64,000 nucleotides of DNA, taken from Simmondsia chinensis. Taxonomy: Eukaryota; Streptophyta; Magnoliopsida; Caryophyllales; Simmondsiaceae. Below, piece after piece: positions 20,977 through 32,957 of the stretch (position 1 is the stretch's first letter; every line of letters begins with the position of its first letter). The DNA lies in NCBI GenBank assembly GCA_018398585.1, contig JAGTTD010000015.1, positions 2,361,001 through 2,425,000 of the forward strand. The letters run 5' to 3'. The translations under genes and the position numbers were made by a program. The notes under the pieces are model-generated. The model ran no database searches. It was not told the origin of the DNA and saw only the letters and a list, made by a program, of their open reading frames with translations.

Positions 20977-22555
20977 ACATGACTTATAAAAAAATATTAC
21001 ATAATAATATTACTCTGATAAAAATAATTTTACTATAACAATAATATTATTCCTTATTAACTCTTTTTAATTTCTAATATTTGTAAGTCAATTTAAATTG
21101 GGTAATGTCATTACGAAGACAAAATTATTCATAGGTCGATTTGTAAAAATTTATGGTTATTAATCATTATAAGTCATATTATTGCTTTGTTGTTAACATT
21201 TTTTACTCCGATAATAGCAATAACCTTTAAACTTAGTTTCTTATATTTTAAAATAATTTTAGCATTTTGTAAAATTATTTAAATTATTCTTTCGTATGTT
21301 TTTGTTTAAAAGAGTCACTCGTATAATAAAATTAGTCTTGTGTCTATTAATTTTTATTTAGAACCAATAGTCATATGGAAGACTAATTTTATCATAAAAT
21401 AAACAAAAAAACGAGGGACCAAATTAGGGGCCCAAGGGGGTGAGATAAGCATCAAACTGAAGACTTCATGCTAGAGGGGCGATAGCCTAACCACTATATC
21501 AAACATAACAGCTCCTTAATCCGTAAGTTTATAATATGGATAATATAACTTGGAACTTTAAAATAAACATAAGACTCTTATAGTGAAACTAAACTCAATA
21601 AAACTAGTTATTTCATTATCTATATCATTGACGATCACTGTAAACCGGGCCACCATATCGCGAAAGGAAGCCAAAGTCTCCATACTAACACTAAAGGTTG
21701 GCGATAATGTGAGCCTTATCTAATCGAAATTGAACCTCGATAAATAGGATCATAGAGTGGCTTTTAGCAAAAAGACAAGGGTTAGTCAAATGTTGGCTCT
21801 TCTGTTTCTAATTTTTAGTTTCGAAATTCCTAAAAATCTATTCAATCAAATTGTAAAAGGACTATTTTTTCAAAAATACTTTTTGCGAAAGTGCCTTCAA
21901 TAAAGTTTTTTGTCAAAATTTTTTTATTTTTATTTCTTTTTATACTTTAAAGTAGAATCATTATTTTTCTACTTCTACTTAAAAACAAAAAAATAGCTTT
22001 ATATTATATCTAAAAGCAGTTTTTCGCACTCTAAAATGTAAAAAAAAAAAAAAATATTCCGAATAGAAACTTGATCTGGCCCTAAGTTCAATTCTTCCGA
22101 GCTGCATTAAAGTGGCTCTCTGGCTCTGATCCACAAAGAACACTAGTGATTGCTTGTGCGTTGCACGGCTAGTCTCCTTTAAAGTGGACATGCTCAAAGT
22201 GTGTTCATCCGTCTAAATCTAGACTAGATTGGAACGAACATGATAGGAATTAAAACAGTTAAATAGGAACGAAAATCGAACCCAAATCCAACGGATATCA
22301 ACCAACATAACCCATTTATTTTGAGTTTAGATGTATAAAAAATGAGTTTTAAATTAATTTCCAGCAATTTTAAATCAAGAGAATCTATTTACAGAGATTA
22401 TCTACAGGCAGCAAATGACCAGATTAAAAACGACAACTTTATTAGAAATTGAAGCATGTATAAATATATACATCAACAAATGAATTAACTTCTTTTTGTT
22501 AAGCAGAAAATTTAAACCAACGGGGGCTAATTTAATGACCAGAAAAGAAAATAAA
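20977..22555. other. Intergenic region with MITE and SINE-like scraps
   Basis: The block at 21295-21427 (AAATTAGTCTTGTGTC, then GACTAATTTTATCATA) is related to the MITE at 55075-55384. At 21430-21515 the minus strand reads ATAGTGGTTAGGCTATCGCC, resembling a pol III A box of a tRNA-derived SINE. No gene is visible. Confidence 0.4.
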
Positions 22556-22559
22556 AAAA

Positions 22560-22635
22560 ACAAGTACCGTGACGCTACGAAAAAGAGGTCCTAGGTTCAA
22601 ATTCCAGTCTCGTGGACAAAAAAAAAAAAAGGTAA
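22560..22635 (+). mobile_element. tRNA-derived SINE 3' fragment
   Basis: GAGGTCCTAGGTTCAAATTCC contains a B-box-like GGTTCAAATTCC and is followed by CTCGTGGAC and a 14-base A-run. The A box and 5' end are missing. Confidence 0.45.
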
Positions 22636-22689
22636 AACACTCATCAGCCCTGCATATGTTAATGCTTGATGCAGGGAAAGCAAACAATA

Positions 22690-22915
22690 AAGCGCTTGCT
22701 TCGTATCGTTTTTTGTTCGTAGTTTTTGGTTTTTTAGAAACCAAAATTCATATCTTTGAGACAGTGTTTCTTTGTTTTCTGGCTTTCTTATTCGCAGTTT
22801 TTTCTTAAATTCACTAAAAACTGAAAATAGAATACTAAAAGAAATGCCCGTTTTCAAATCCAATGTTTAGTTTCTTAAAAACTAAAAGTGCTAACAAAAA
22901 ACGATACCAAACATG
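22690..22915. mobile_element. Palindromic MITE (GTTTGGTATCG family)
   Basis: The arms (TTCGTATCGTTTTTTGTTCG on the left; AACAAAAAACGATACCAAAC on the right) are inverted copies flanking AAAACTGAAAATAGAA-type sequence. It lies just downstream of the DUF616 stop. Boundaries approximate. Confidence 0.6.
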
Positions 22916-22932
22916 CCCAAAGTGATTTTTTC

Positions 22933-25900
22933 CTAACCAAAATTTTGGCCCAGTTCAGGATCAGAACCGCCAGCTGCAACCTTCCGGTTTCGCCTTTTAC
23001 CTTTTCCGCGCCTTGACGGGGCTCGCCGGCTTGGTGGCTTCTCGGTTGGGAGTACTGGCAGTTGTGGTGGTGGTAGGATGGGAAGTGGTGGTGGATGCCT
23101 GGTGGCTAACGCAGCGGCTCTCTGTTTAATCACATCCATATGATATCCCTGTTTCCACAGCCACAAATGAACACCGAGCAGAAAATCAAACCCGAGCACA
23201 AGCTTGTAGGCTTACGAGCCTATTGAGCTTATTTTAATACTTTCGACTACCGTAATATGCCCAATCTAGATTAGTTTTAGCCTAAATGAGTCGATTTTAA
23301 GTTTAAATAAACCTAGATCGAGTTTAAATGAGCCTTAAAAAAGGTAAACTTAGTTTGCAAAGTATCAAGTTGGATTCGAGCTCAACCAAGCCAAGCTGAG
23401 CCTATGACAAGTTGAGCTCAAGATTTAAGTTTCCAAACTCGACAAGCTTCGAGCCAAACCAACTAGAGTTAAATGCAAACGAGCCGAACCTTGAGCATAA
23501 CAAGCACAGGCTAGGCTCAACTCATATACACTCCTAGTCATGAGACATTCAATAGTATAGGATCAAATCCCGGGCTGTGCCCAGACACCCCAGTTATCAA
23601 GACAAGAATCCATGCAGGTCATATCTACGAATATGTTCGGAATCATTTTCTATTTATAGTTTTTGGTTTTTCCACGATGACACTGAGGTCACACGCTCTA
23701 TGCTGCGGACCAGATTCTCAAGTTGGGGGTCCTCGGAAACAGCCTCGCTTCAGGGTAGCCCCCTGAAGGGGAAAGGTTGCGTACATCTACCCCCCAGACC
23801 CTGCTTTTGCGGGAGCCCTTGTAGGCACTGGGTTTGTTGTTGTTGTTGTTGTTGTTGTTGCTGGTTTTTCTAGAAACTAAATCATATTTCAGAAATGATT
23901 CTTTGTGGGTTTTGGTTTCTTATTTCAGTTCTTTTTCCTATCTTGAGTAAAAACTGAAAATAGAAAACCAAAAACCAGAAAACTAATTTTCAAAACCCGG
24001 TTTTTTAATTTCTAGAAGACCAACAATGGGTAACCAAAAACAATACCGAACAAGCCGTCATATATCACTACCAAGCCGCTCTCCCACACAGAATCGAACA
24101 AACGCTAATATAATGGCCGTTACATAATGGACTACAGCATTTACAATCATAACGTGACAAACATGACAACCGTGACCCATTATGTTACATCCACGACAAT
24201 CGATTTTTGCAGCTCTGAGACTGCAAATCGATTTAAAACCGTGCTCCGATGCACAAGGGAAAAAAAAGAGAACAAATGCTTGAATTAGGGCAAATGATTG
24301 ATTACCTGGACAACAAAATTGCGCCTTTCACAATCCAGAAACATACTGGCAGTCCAATTCACCTTCTTCCTGATCTTATCTCTCACCGTTGAAAAACTTA
24401 TTTGATCTCTCGATGTAAACCGATCCACCTCGTTGAACCACAGACAACCGAAGAGATTCACGATTGGAACATGCTCCCGTATTATCACGCACCCTTCCGG
24501 GACATCTAACAAGGTGAAGAATCATAACTGAATTGATTAGCACCGTGAAAACAAATCATAACTATAAATGTATTTATATAATAAAAGCTATCAAAGGGGT
24601 ACAAAAATCGATGATTATAAGGGTACACATTCAAAATTCTGCAGACACAAGGCTTAAAAGCGATTTGGTTCCTTACCGCTTGTAATAGGAAGCTTAGCTC
24701 TATAATATGGAGTTAATCCCTCCTTTTTATAGAACTCAATCTGGAAGTCAATAGATGAGTTATCGTACTTCGCAGCAGCTTTGTTAGCCTCAGCTTCCAC
24801 AAATACATCGAAGCGTCTATAATGTCTCGAGATGGCGAAACTAACATTTTGCCTCCATAGGAATCTGTATTTAGTAATGAAACATGAGTTGAAGACACTA
24901 ATGTTACAGAAAATGTGAACATCAAAAATTGCAAGGTCACTTAGAGTCCATTTGTATCGTAGAAAAACGTTTTTTAATCCCAATTCTATTGTCATAGCAA
25001 CAACACAAATATAGAAAATGTTTTCCTTCATTAAGGGAAAATTGACTTCCCCTAAATGGAAGGGGGAAATAAAAAAAAATTTCGAGTCTAAGTATTGCTC
25101 GAAAGTCTCCAGGAAGCGTCATAATTTTTTTTCCCCCTCAAGTAGGCAAGCGAGGTTAGGGATTCGAAACTATAGTTCAAATAAGCAGCAAAACTTGCTT
25201 GATAATCCTATCTTATAAGCAACAGGAATGAAAGTGGACAAAACACTATTAACTGAAGGAAATTCAGTTTTGTTTTTCGAAATATTCCAAAATGAGTATA
25301 AGCAACAATCTTAGAAAACCTCTGGATATCCCACGCGCAACTTATTATCAATAATTTCAAATGACAAACATTTGCAAAGTCTTAGCGCTAAGGGGTCAGT
25401 CCACCAGCTAAACACCCAATTGGTAATTTCGGAGACTCACAGGTCCCACTGTAGACGTTTCACTAAGCTTTACGTCAGACCAATAGAGTTGGCATATATG
25501 AGATCCATGTATAAGCCAAAATCGGTTTTCATCCTAAAGCCGACATTAGACAGAGTAGTATATTAAGCTTCTTATTGATCATTTCTCTCTCACAACTCCG
25601 GTATGAGATAATTCAAATATACTCACATATGAAGTTCTTAACACAATTTGGACTCCCCCTTATGTTACTCGCAGGGAGAGTTGTAATGTAGTAATATGCA
25701 AGGGGATAAAAACGGAGTAACAAAATTTGGCAAAGACAACGTACAGACAGCTACCATTAGTTAACTATAAACCGAAAAAATGGAAACTTCAGTTAGCATT
25801 CAGGATCATGAATCCCCTTCCAGTTGGATTTAATTTACAAGTGCACAAGAGCTAAACAGTTGAGAAGAGGGTATTAGCACATAATAGGTATTTAAGGGGA

Positions 25901-28900
25901 AAGAAACTCAATAAGAAGGCTTGTTTAATATCATTTTCTATTTGCAGTTTTTTCTATATTTAAAAATAAAAAGGCAAAAATCAAAAAAATTATGGCCTTT
26001 AATTTCTGAAAAACGAAAAACTACAAACAGAAAACGGCACCACACAGGGGGGAAACACCAACAATATCTTCAGAATTTCATCATGCATAAAGGTTATAAT
26101 ATATCACCTTTCAAGAATAAGATACGGATCAACTACCAGTTGAAGTTTCCCGTCCATCCATATAGAGTAACGAGCATTAGGGAACAGCCTATGCAACAGA
26201 AGCTTCGGGATCTGCCATTGTGCGATCGCATAACAACAAATATGAGTGTTCCCTCCCATGAAAAGAAAGAGAAGAATAGAAGAGAGTGACAAATATATTA
26301 ATGGTAAAATGATTAACACTGGCACATAATTAACTAATATTCAAAATAATAATGGATCATATCTTCGTGAAGTTGTTATCGCTACATGGATTAAGGTATA
26401 TTACTGTACTCTATTATGAATCATATCTCTGTCAAGGTCTATAAAACCAATCTTTTGCACCGAAAAACTAGGCTCTAAAATTCCATGACAAGCAAACCCT
26501 TTTTTGCTGTGGTGAGTTACTTATGAATGTTGGCGCTCCTCGCATAAATCCTAGACTCCATTCCACAGTAAAGCACCCGTGTCAAATAAACAGTAAGGTA
26601 ACTGGTATGAGACATAGAGGATTCAAATCCGACCAAAAACATAGAAAAATCTTAGGAAATTGCTTAGCATGACTTTTGAACTCATTCTCATATATGACTC
26701 TCATACCAGAGTCTAGTTGACATCATAAGAAACTAAAGGCTCATTGGATATTATTTTTTGTTTTAAGTTTTTGATTTTTGAGAAGCCAAAACTAGGTAGC
26801 GAAAATGACTTTTGCATATTATCAGTTTCTTGCTTTCAATTTATACAAGGTTTGGACACAACTGAAAACTGAAAGTGAAAATAAAAAAGAATTGTTTCTG
26901 ATACCTATTTCTAGCTTCTTAACTAAAAACAAAAAACGATAGCAAACAAGCATCTTCTACTTATAAGATACTTAAGAGATAAAATTCATGCAATTCAAGT
27001 TCTGCCACACAAAACAGCACGCTAGAGTCTAACTTAAACCAAATTCAAGATTTACCTTCCCATTACGCCTCGGATCAGTGTACGGAAGATTATGAACAAC
27101 AACAATTCTCCATAATCCAATCTTCTTGCTTGCATCGAGGACACTTGCATTCCTCATAGCGGCTGCTGTTTCTTCATCAAAAAACATGAAGAAACAGACA
27201 TCCCTTCTGGAAGCTTCACCAATATTAACAGGCTGTTGTAATATGTCGTAGTTTCCTGCAGGTGAAGCGCTATGTAAGAGAACAAGGCACCATGTAAAAC
27301 ACAATTTGCATCGATCTAAAATATCTTACATAAAGCAGTACCAAATATAGCTGATGCAACAACTATGCCCCGACATTGTTCCATATCCAGAAGGTCAGCA
27401 TCATCAATGTCAAATCCCGACCCATGACCTGGTTTTGATCCTTTGATGAATCTGATCAAAGCAAAGACACGCTTCTAGTTCAGATTAGCATGAGATGTGC
27501 TGAATGCTATCGTCTCATGATAGACTCTAAGCTTGGATGATATGTTAATGAAAAAAACATACCCACAATGCACAGTCATTGACTCTCTAATGTCATAAGA
27601 AATATTCCTCTGCATCAACGAAGGATAACCACCAAACTCAGAGCCTCCAAACTCGGTTGTAGATGGGCTTTCCTCATGTACATAAGTTAAACTGTGCACA
27701 GGAGAATAAGATGGTGCACTTGGCATCAAAGCCATGGCTTCTTCCAAGGAAAGATAGCATACTGGACATGCTGGATAAACAAAGACATTAAACTGTAAAA
27801 AAAATAGCGTGGTAATTTGGCATTCATTAGAACCAAAGGAACTCTAGAAAGAACCAATCTTACGTCGTGGGCCAGTTCTCTTTTTATCTGCTGGTGGAGG
27901 TGGTAATGTAAACTTTTCGCAAGGATTTCCGGGACGAAGAGTATACCCTGTAAAATATTTAGGAATAGGACGTTGCTTGGTGTACATAGTGGAGGTTTTA
28001 TAATGCATAGATGTGTTGTTAGTGATTCTGATACTTGGAGCAGTTTCAACTTCCGGTGCATCTTCACCTGAAAGATAATCATTGATCGCTTATGAGTCCA
28101 GTATATAGATCAAACTGAAAGGCGGCCGCTAACTTAACCAATAAAGTCTCTGAGGGGATCAAATCCTGCCTTCATCAGGGGTGTGGGGACTTTATGGGTT
28201 TTGGAGAGGGTTGCACAAGGACATCTTACCATTAAAAATAAAATAGAATATAGATCAAATTGACAGTGCGATAACATGCTACCAGGTCAAGGCTCGGAAA
28301 TCATTTCGTAGATTCTGAAAAGAAGGCAATATTTGGTTCCTGTAATAGTATTCTTATCCTTAAAGAGAACTAAGAATGAATATAAGAGTAAAATAAGCAA
28401 CACCAACTGGTAGTCAGCATTGAGTCCTAAATGATTTCAAATTGGCTAGTCTAGCAACAACACGACAGTCTGAAACTAAGGGTGACAAAGGAAGAAGGTT
28501 TCTTTTCCAAATCCTATTCCGTAAAGTACAGATCGACCTGGTTGAAAGAGAGGATATACCAGTAGGATTCTTTCCTGTTAGCCACTTAGGGCATCTAAAG
28601 CATAGACATCTTACAATTGGGATTAAGACAAAAAAGACCGTATTCAAAAGGATCCCAGGGTGATCGCAATTCATCAAATTGTACCACTAACATCACAGAC
28701 TAGATCTTCATAACAATACCAACGCACAATAATCTAATTGAAATCTAGTAAGAAAAGAACTTGACTTACTCACACAGCCCACTTAGAATGGTTCGTTCCA
28801 GTGCCAGTGATAGATTGGTTTAGAAAGATCATTTTGGGATCGCTTTTTCTCAATCTAGTAATAGGGGTCAACAGAGAAAAAACCCAACAAAGTACTGGAA

Positions 28901-29613
28901 AAGTATGATGGGATTGCGGCCATCAAAGTTTGACTCGATTTGAACTTCAACAATAAAATCTATGACTATCAGTAGGCAAAACAAACTCATGTTCAATCTT
29001 TGGAACTCGCTTATGAAACAAACACCCACAATTTACGATCAAATGATGTAGATCACCCGAAGATCATTGTGCACAAACAAGCTAGAATAGATGAGTTATT
29101 GGAAAATTTCAACAAGACTGAGGCTCAACCCATGGAGTTGGCACATATAAGGTTCACATATAAGCCCAATTGGAGTTCCATCCTAAACTAATTAGCAGAA
29201 GATTAGCTCACTAGGCTTATATGTTAATCTTTGTTGTCTTACAACTCCATTGTCAGACATATTAACTATACTCATATATAAAGTTCTCACCATATATTAT
29301 CAAAGCAAAAAAGGGAACACTAACATGAAAGATCCAAACCTGAATCCTCACCTTTGCCAACATACACGACCCACATGAAAACCGCAGCAGAGACAACACA
29401 GAGAAAGAGCATCCCAACCTTTTTCTTTCCAGCAAATTTGCAAATCCAATGGAAAAACCTCTCCTTCTCCTTCATCATCTTGGCTGGCTTCCTAGGGATT
29501 ATCGGCGGCGGCGGCGGCGGTAAGGGCAATTGGCCAGGCAACAAACTGTTCTGCAGCTGCTTTTGCAATGACCCATAACTAGATGAACGAAGACCCAATG
29601 AGCCTCCACTCAT
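22933..29613 (-). CDS. DUF616 (TOD1/MUCI70-like) Golgi-type membrane protein
   Basis: Nine exons with GT-AG introns and consistent phases: 29352-29613, 27864-28067, 27563-27770, 27342-27451, 27056-27255, 26108-26211, 24677-24864, 24306-24505 and 22933-23148, giving 563 aa. The start is the ATG at 29611-29613 (MSGGSLGLRSSSYGSLQ); the codon five triplets upstream is GTG. A proline-rich stretch is followed by one membrane segment (GMLFLCVVSAAVFMWVVYV, about 63-82), giving a type II topology. The DUF616 domain includes CPVCYLSLEEA, YSIWMDGKLQLVVDP, HYRRFDVFVEAEANKAA and WFNEVDRFTSRDQISF. The C-terminus is basic (GKGKRRNRKVAAGG). Relatives include Arabidopsis MUCI70, linked to pectin/mucilage synthesis, and TOD1, reported as an alkaline ceramidase. 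Which activity applies here cannot be decided from sequence. It lies in tandem upstream of bL21m. Confidence 0.93.
23190..23547. mobile_element. hAT-MITE (GAGCC-rich family) in DUF616 intron 8
   Basis: Iterated GAGCCTATTGAGCTT-type units end with ACTCATATACACTCCTA, matching the family's right terminus. The left end is eroded close to the exon 9 acceptor. Confidence 0.6.
23615..24058. mobile_element. Palindromic MITE (GTTTGGTATCG family) split by a LINE
   Basis: The right arm (ACCAAAAACAATACCGAACA at about 24033-24052) and inner blocks (AAAACTGAAAATAGAAAACC) match the family. The left arm is separated by the RTE LINE insert at 23673-23861. In DUF616 intron 8. Confidence 0.6.
23673..23861 (+). 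mobile_element. RTE-type LINE 3' fragment, short TSD
   Basis: The insert reads CACGATGACACTGAGGTCAC, CTCTATGCTGCGGACC and then the shared domain (AAGTTGGGGGTCCTCGGAAA) to a (GTT)8-type tail. TGGTTTTTC at 23664-23672 and 23862-23870 flanks it. There is no 5S head: the upstream bases match the LINE 3' UTR seen at 59180-59220. Confidence 0.82.
25470..25640 (+). repeat. LTR-like repeat (GAGTTGGCATATATGAGATCC family), copy 1
   Basis: The block GAGTTGGCATATATGAGATCC, CTCTCTCACAACTCCGGTAT, ACTCACATATGAAGTTCT recurs at 29125-29297 and 37033-37181. It resembles the ends of a small LTR element, but no primer site or second LTR was located. In DUF616 intron 6. Confidence 0.5.
25918..26048. mobile_element. 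Palindromic MITE remnant in DUF616 intron 6
   Basis: Short arms GGCTTGTTTAATATCATTTT and AAACAGAAAACGGCACCA enclose a deleted core of the GTTTGGTATCG family. Confidence 0.45.
26737..26955. mobile_element. Palindromic MITE (GTTTGGTATCG family) in DUF616 intron 5
   Basis: The arms GGATATTATTTTTTGTTTTA and AAAAACAAAAAACGATAGCA are inverted. The centre carries AACTGAAAACTGAAAGTG. No clear duplication. Confidence 0.6.
28118..28240 (+). mobile_element. tRNA-derived SINE-like fragment in DUF616 intron 1
   Basis: CGCTAACTTAACCAATAAAG followed by TGAGGGGATCAAATCCTG parallels 3127-3255 and resembles A-box and B-box spacing. Weak call. Confidence 0.35.
29125..29297 (+). repeat. LTR-like repeat, copy 2, in DUF616 intron 1
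   Basis: GAGTTGGCACATATAAGGTTC through CTTACAACTCCATTGTCAGA to AAGTTCTCACCA matches the copies at 25470 and 37033. Confidence 0.5.
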
Positions 29614-30190
29614 TGTGCCCTCAAACACTCAATTTCACCTCTCATTTCCCTCCTTCCTCTCTCATCAATACAAAACTCCAAACTTTAAATCATTCAATCA
29701 AGCAATCTAATCGAATCTAATCTAATCTAACCGGACCCAATTTAACCCTTCAAATGAAGAACCCCAGCAGAAAATCCTCCACAAAATCTGCTCCAATTTC
29801 GTCTAAAACTTGCACTTCATATACCAATCCCAACACAACAACGCTAAATTTATAATCTTTTACTTCTAGCACAAAACCAAGCGGGTATAATATGTCCAAA
29901 AACTAACAAATCAAGCCAATTCCAATAAATCAAGCAAGAACCCAGTAGAGAATATGCATCTAATCGACAAAGTAAGAGATACCCATCAGATCTAAATCAA
30001 AGAACTTTTCAGGGTGGGAAAAATTAGGGTTTATAAGAAATCAAAGATGATGAATTTGGTACGGATCTGAGGGATCAGAGGCAGAAGTAACTTGCATTGT
30101 AGAAAGGGGAGATTTTTAGAGCAGAGAAGCCAAAAAAGGGAAGAAATCCAGTGAATGTATGTGCAGATCTGAATGAATTGATTAATTACA
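29614..30190 (-). promoter_or_regulatory. 5' flank of DUF616 gene with telo-box
   Basis: This is the putative leader and promoter of the minus-strand DUF616 gene. A telo-box (AAACCCTA on the minus strand, 30025-30032) lies about 415 bp upstream of the ATG. A leader intron is possible but was not resolved. No TATA box was confidently placed. Confidence 0.4.
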
Positions 30191-30913
30191 AAAATAAAAA
30201 TTATTTAAATTTTACAAGAAAATAATTGAGAGGGGTTAACGTGCGCCGTTATCTGTGAGCATGAACTCGGCTTATTTCTTGTTGCCAGACCGGCCTGCGG
30301 TTTTTTGTTTGGATGCAGTAAAATATGTTTTTAATTATTTTTTAAATAAATTATATATTGGTATTTTAATATTTATATTATATTTATTTTAATTTTTAAC
30401 AGTTTACAGCTATAAAAAAATTTTAGTTAAATTTAAAGCTTTCATTTAATTGATAGAAAATATCATTTTATATATTTTTTACAACTTAAATATGAAGATA
30501 AAAAGTTATTTTATAAACAAATAGAAAGATATGCAAAATTGAACTTTTTTCATATTTTATTTCAAAACCAAATTAATTTTACAATAGGACAAAATTAATT
30601 ATACTAAATTAACTTTTAATTAGCTTAATTTTACTTGGGATCCTATAATAAAATTAACTTCAAGGTGGTGAAAAATATTTTAAAGGTTGAGTCATTGGTG
30701 AGTTTAATTAGAATGTGTTTGCATTGAGTCGTGTATCTAATGTGATCAAATAATTAAAAATTATGTTATTAACTTGTATAAGAATTAAATTGATACAATT
30801 AAAAGAAAAAACACTAAATCAACATATTGGGCCAACAACAACATTTTATATAAATACTCTAATTTAAATATGCAATATATGTCATAAAATACAATTAGTT
30901 TTTTAAAAAATAG

Positions 30914-30963
<50 letters not shown>

Positions 30964-31308
30964 GCTAAATTTATTCCCAGTACAATTCTAAATTAGTTTC
31001 TATACTGGTGTCCAATTCTAAATTAATTTCTAGTAATTTTTATTTTTTTTTTATTATTATTGTAGAGTTAAACACCAAAAAAAATTCTTTAAAATATATA
31101 TTAATTCCTTTTTAATTTTTTCCTTTTACTAACTATGTATAGGAAGACTGGGGCCTTACCCTTGCCAAGAGGCCCATTAAGAAAGGTAGCCCGGCCCATT
31201 CTTACAATGTGCTCGAGGATTGATGGGCCGAAATGGGCTTATATAATATAAGAAGGGCTGAGCAGACCCAAATATAACAACTTGGCCTATTAACTATATG
31301 GTATACTG
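30191..31308. other. AT-rich intergenic region
   Basis: No gene is seen. It contains a TA microsatellite (30915-30959) and AT-rich DNA. GGGCC-type motifs occur around 31160-31230 without an adjacent gene. Confidence 0.45.
30915..30959. repeat. (TA)n microsatellite
   Basis: About 22 uninterrupted TA units. Confidence 0.95.
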
Positions 31309-31577
31309 ACAACCAACACGCAAATACCGAATCCGATTAGAACTCCGAAGTTAACCGTGCTTGAGCAAGAATAGTGCCGAGATGGGTGACTTTCTGGGAA
31401 GTCCTCTTGTTACACCTCTAAGGTTGGGGGTTCTCGAAAACAGCTATCCTGAAGGGGGAAGGCTATGTACACTCCCCCCAGACTCTGCTTAGACGGGAGC
31501 CCTTGGAGCACTGGGAATGTTGCTTTCCCCTAGACCTTATTTAACCGGGAGCTCTTAGGGCATTGAGAATGTTGTTT
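31309..31577 (+). mobile_element. 5S rRNA-headed SINE with duplicated 3' end
   Basis: Head ACAACCAACACGCAAATACC, 5S body (GAACTCCGAAGTTAACCGTG) and LINE-type domain. The last ~55 bp occurs twice: CCCCCCAGACTCTGCTTAGA...GGGAATGTTGCTTT and then CCCCTAGACCTTATTTAACC...GAGAATGTTGTTTT. No duplication of target site was found. Confidence 0.85.
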
Positions 31578-31961
31578 TATATTGATAACAATTTTCTCAC
31601 GGAGAAAAATCAATTTTGGAGAGGAACATTATGAATTTTAAACCTAAGACCTCTTATTTAAAAAATTAGAAAACAAATCACTGTATCAACAGTTTTAACT
31701 CTAAACTCAAGTTATTACGATAGGAAATTTTGTTAGTGCCAAAAAAAAAAAAAAAAGACAAGGTCAACGAAGATATAATTTTATGATAAATAATATGGTA
31801 TAAAATGTAATCATCAAAACAATGTATTTATATATTCTAATAAAAAAAAAATTAAATCTCAAAATATTTGGGTGCCGCAAAATAGGGAGAAATTATTGTG
31901 TGAGGCGGGATCGCCAAGTCATATTTGCCAAGTGGTGGCCCTAGCCAATAATAAATTGACA

Positions 31962-32161
31962 TGTAGAACTTCTAAGTTAAGTATGCTTGGGCGAGAACAG
32001 TACCAAGATGGATGACCTCCTGGGAAGTCCTCACCTTCAGGTTGGAGGTACTCGGAAACAAACTCTCTTCAGGGATAATAGCCTAAAGGGAGAAGGTTGC
32101 ATATATTCGCTCCCCAGGCCCTGCTTAAGAGGGAGCCCTTGGGCCACTGAGTATGTTGCTG
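31962..32161 (+). mobile_element. 5S rRNA-headed SINE, 5'-truncated
   Basis: Starts within the 5S body (GTAGAACTTCTAAGTTAAGT) and retains the C-box-like CCAAGATGGATGACCTCCTG plus the whole 3' domain, ending CACTGAGTATGTTGC. The 69-codon frame through it is not a gene. Confidence 0.85.
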
Positions 32162-32305
32162 TGGTTGAGCCTAAAATTAAGGGATATTATATTTAAAATT
32201 TTGAAAAATAGCACCAAAATTATTAAATAAACTTCCATGTTAAGTTTAACTTTCCTCAATTTCAGACTCATCCATATGTCAATTTATTATTGATTGGAAT
32301 CACCA

Positions 32306-32528
32306 TCAACATTCCCCGGTGCCCCAAGGGCTCCCGCCTAAATTGGGTCTAGGGGGTGGATATATACAGCCTTCTTCTTTCAGGGTGTTACCATGAAGAG
32401 AGATTGTTTCCGAGTACCCCCAACCTGAGGGGTGAGAACTTTCCAGAAGGTCACCCATCCTGGTATTACTCTCACCCAGGTATGCTTAACTTCGGAATTC
32501 TAATGAGATCCAGTGCTTACGTGTTTGG
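32306..32528 (-). mobile_element. 5S rRNA-headed SINE with perfect 19-bp TSD
   Basis: TTATTGATTGGAATCACCA flanks it at 32287-32305 and 32529-32547. On the minus strand it begins CCAAACACGTAAGCACTGG (lacking the GAGGGTACC of other heads), contains the 5S body and ends GGCACCGGGGAATGTTGA. Confidence 0.94.
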
Positions 32529-32547
32529 TTATTGATTGGAATCACCA

Positions 32548-32957
32548 CTTGACAAATATAACATGATAATCCCATATCACATAATAATTTCTCCGAAACA
32601 TGTGGGCGACAATTGTTCGCGTAAGGAATCCCATTTAGTCATGCACGCTCACTTTTGCTTGGTCCCATCCCCTTCCAATCACCAAACTTTTTACGACTTG
32701 TCTATCATGTATTTTAAGGGTATATGTTAAGATGTATTAATTATATTTTATTTACTATTTTTAGTTTAACTTTTTTACATTTTACTAGTGAATATAAAAG
32801 TAATGGAGTATTTTGTTATAAATAATGTATTAATAAAACGATTAATCTTTCTAATAATAGGATAGTTTGGTAAGAAAATGAACGTACAAATGTAACTAAT
32901 AAACATGTTAGTAAATCATGCTTTTTTATATACATAACTAAAGTACCTAATTAAATT
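32548..32957. other. Intergenic DNA, nothing recognised
   Basis: AT-rich; no gene or repeat supported. Confidence 0.4.

Noticed and set aside
29626..29628. Upstream start of the DUF616 protein (FEGT extension)
   Set aside because: The codon is GTG. The first ATG in frame is 29611-29613 and begins the conserved MSGGSLGLRS.
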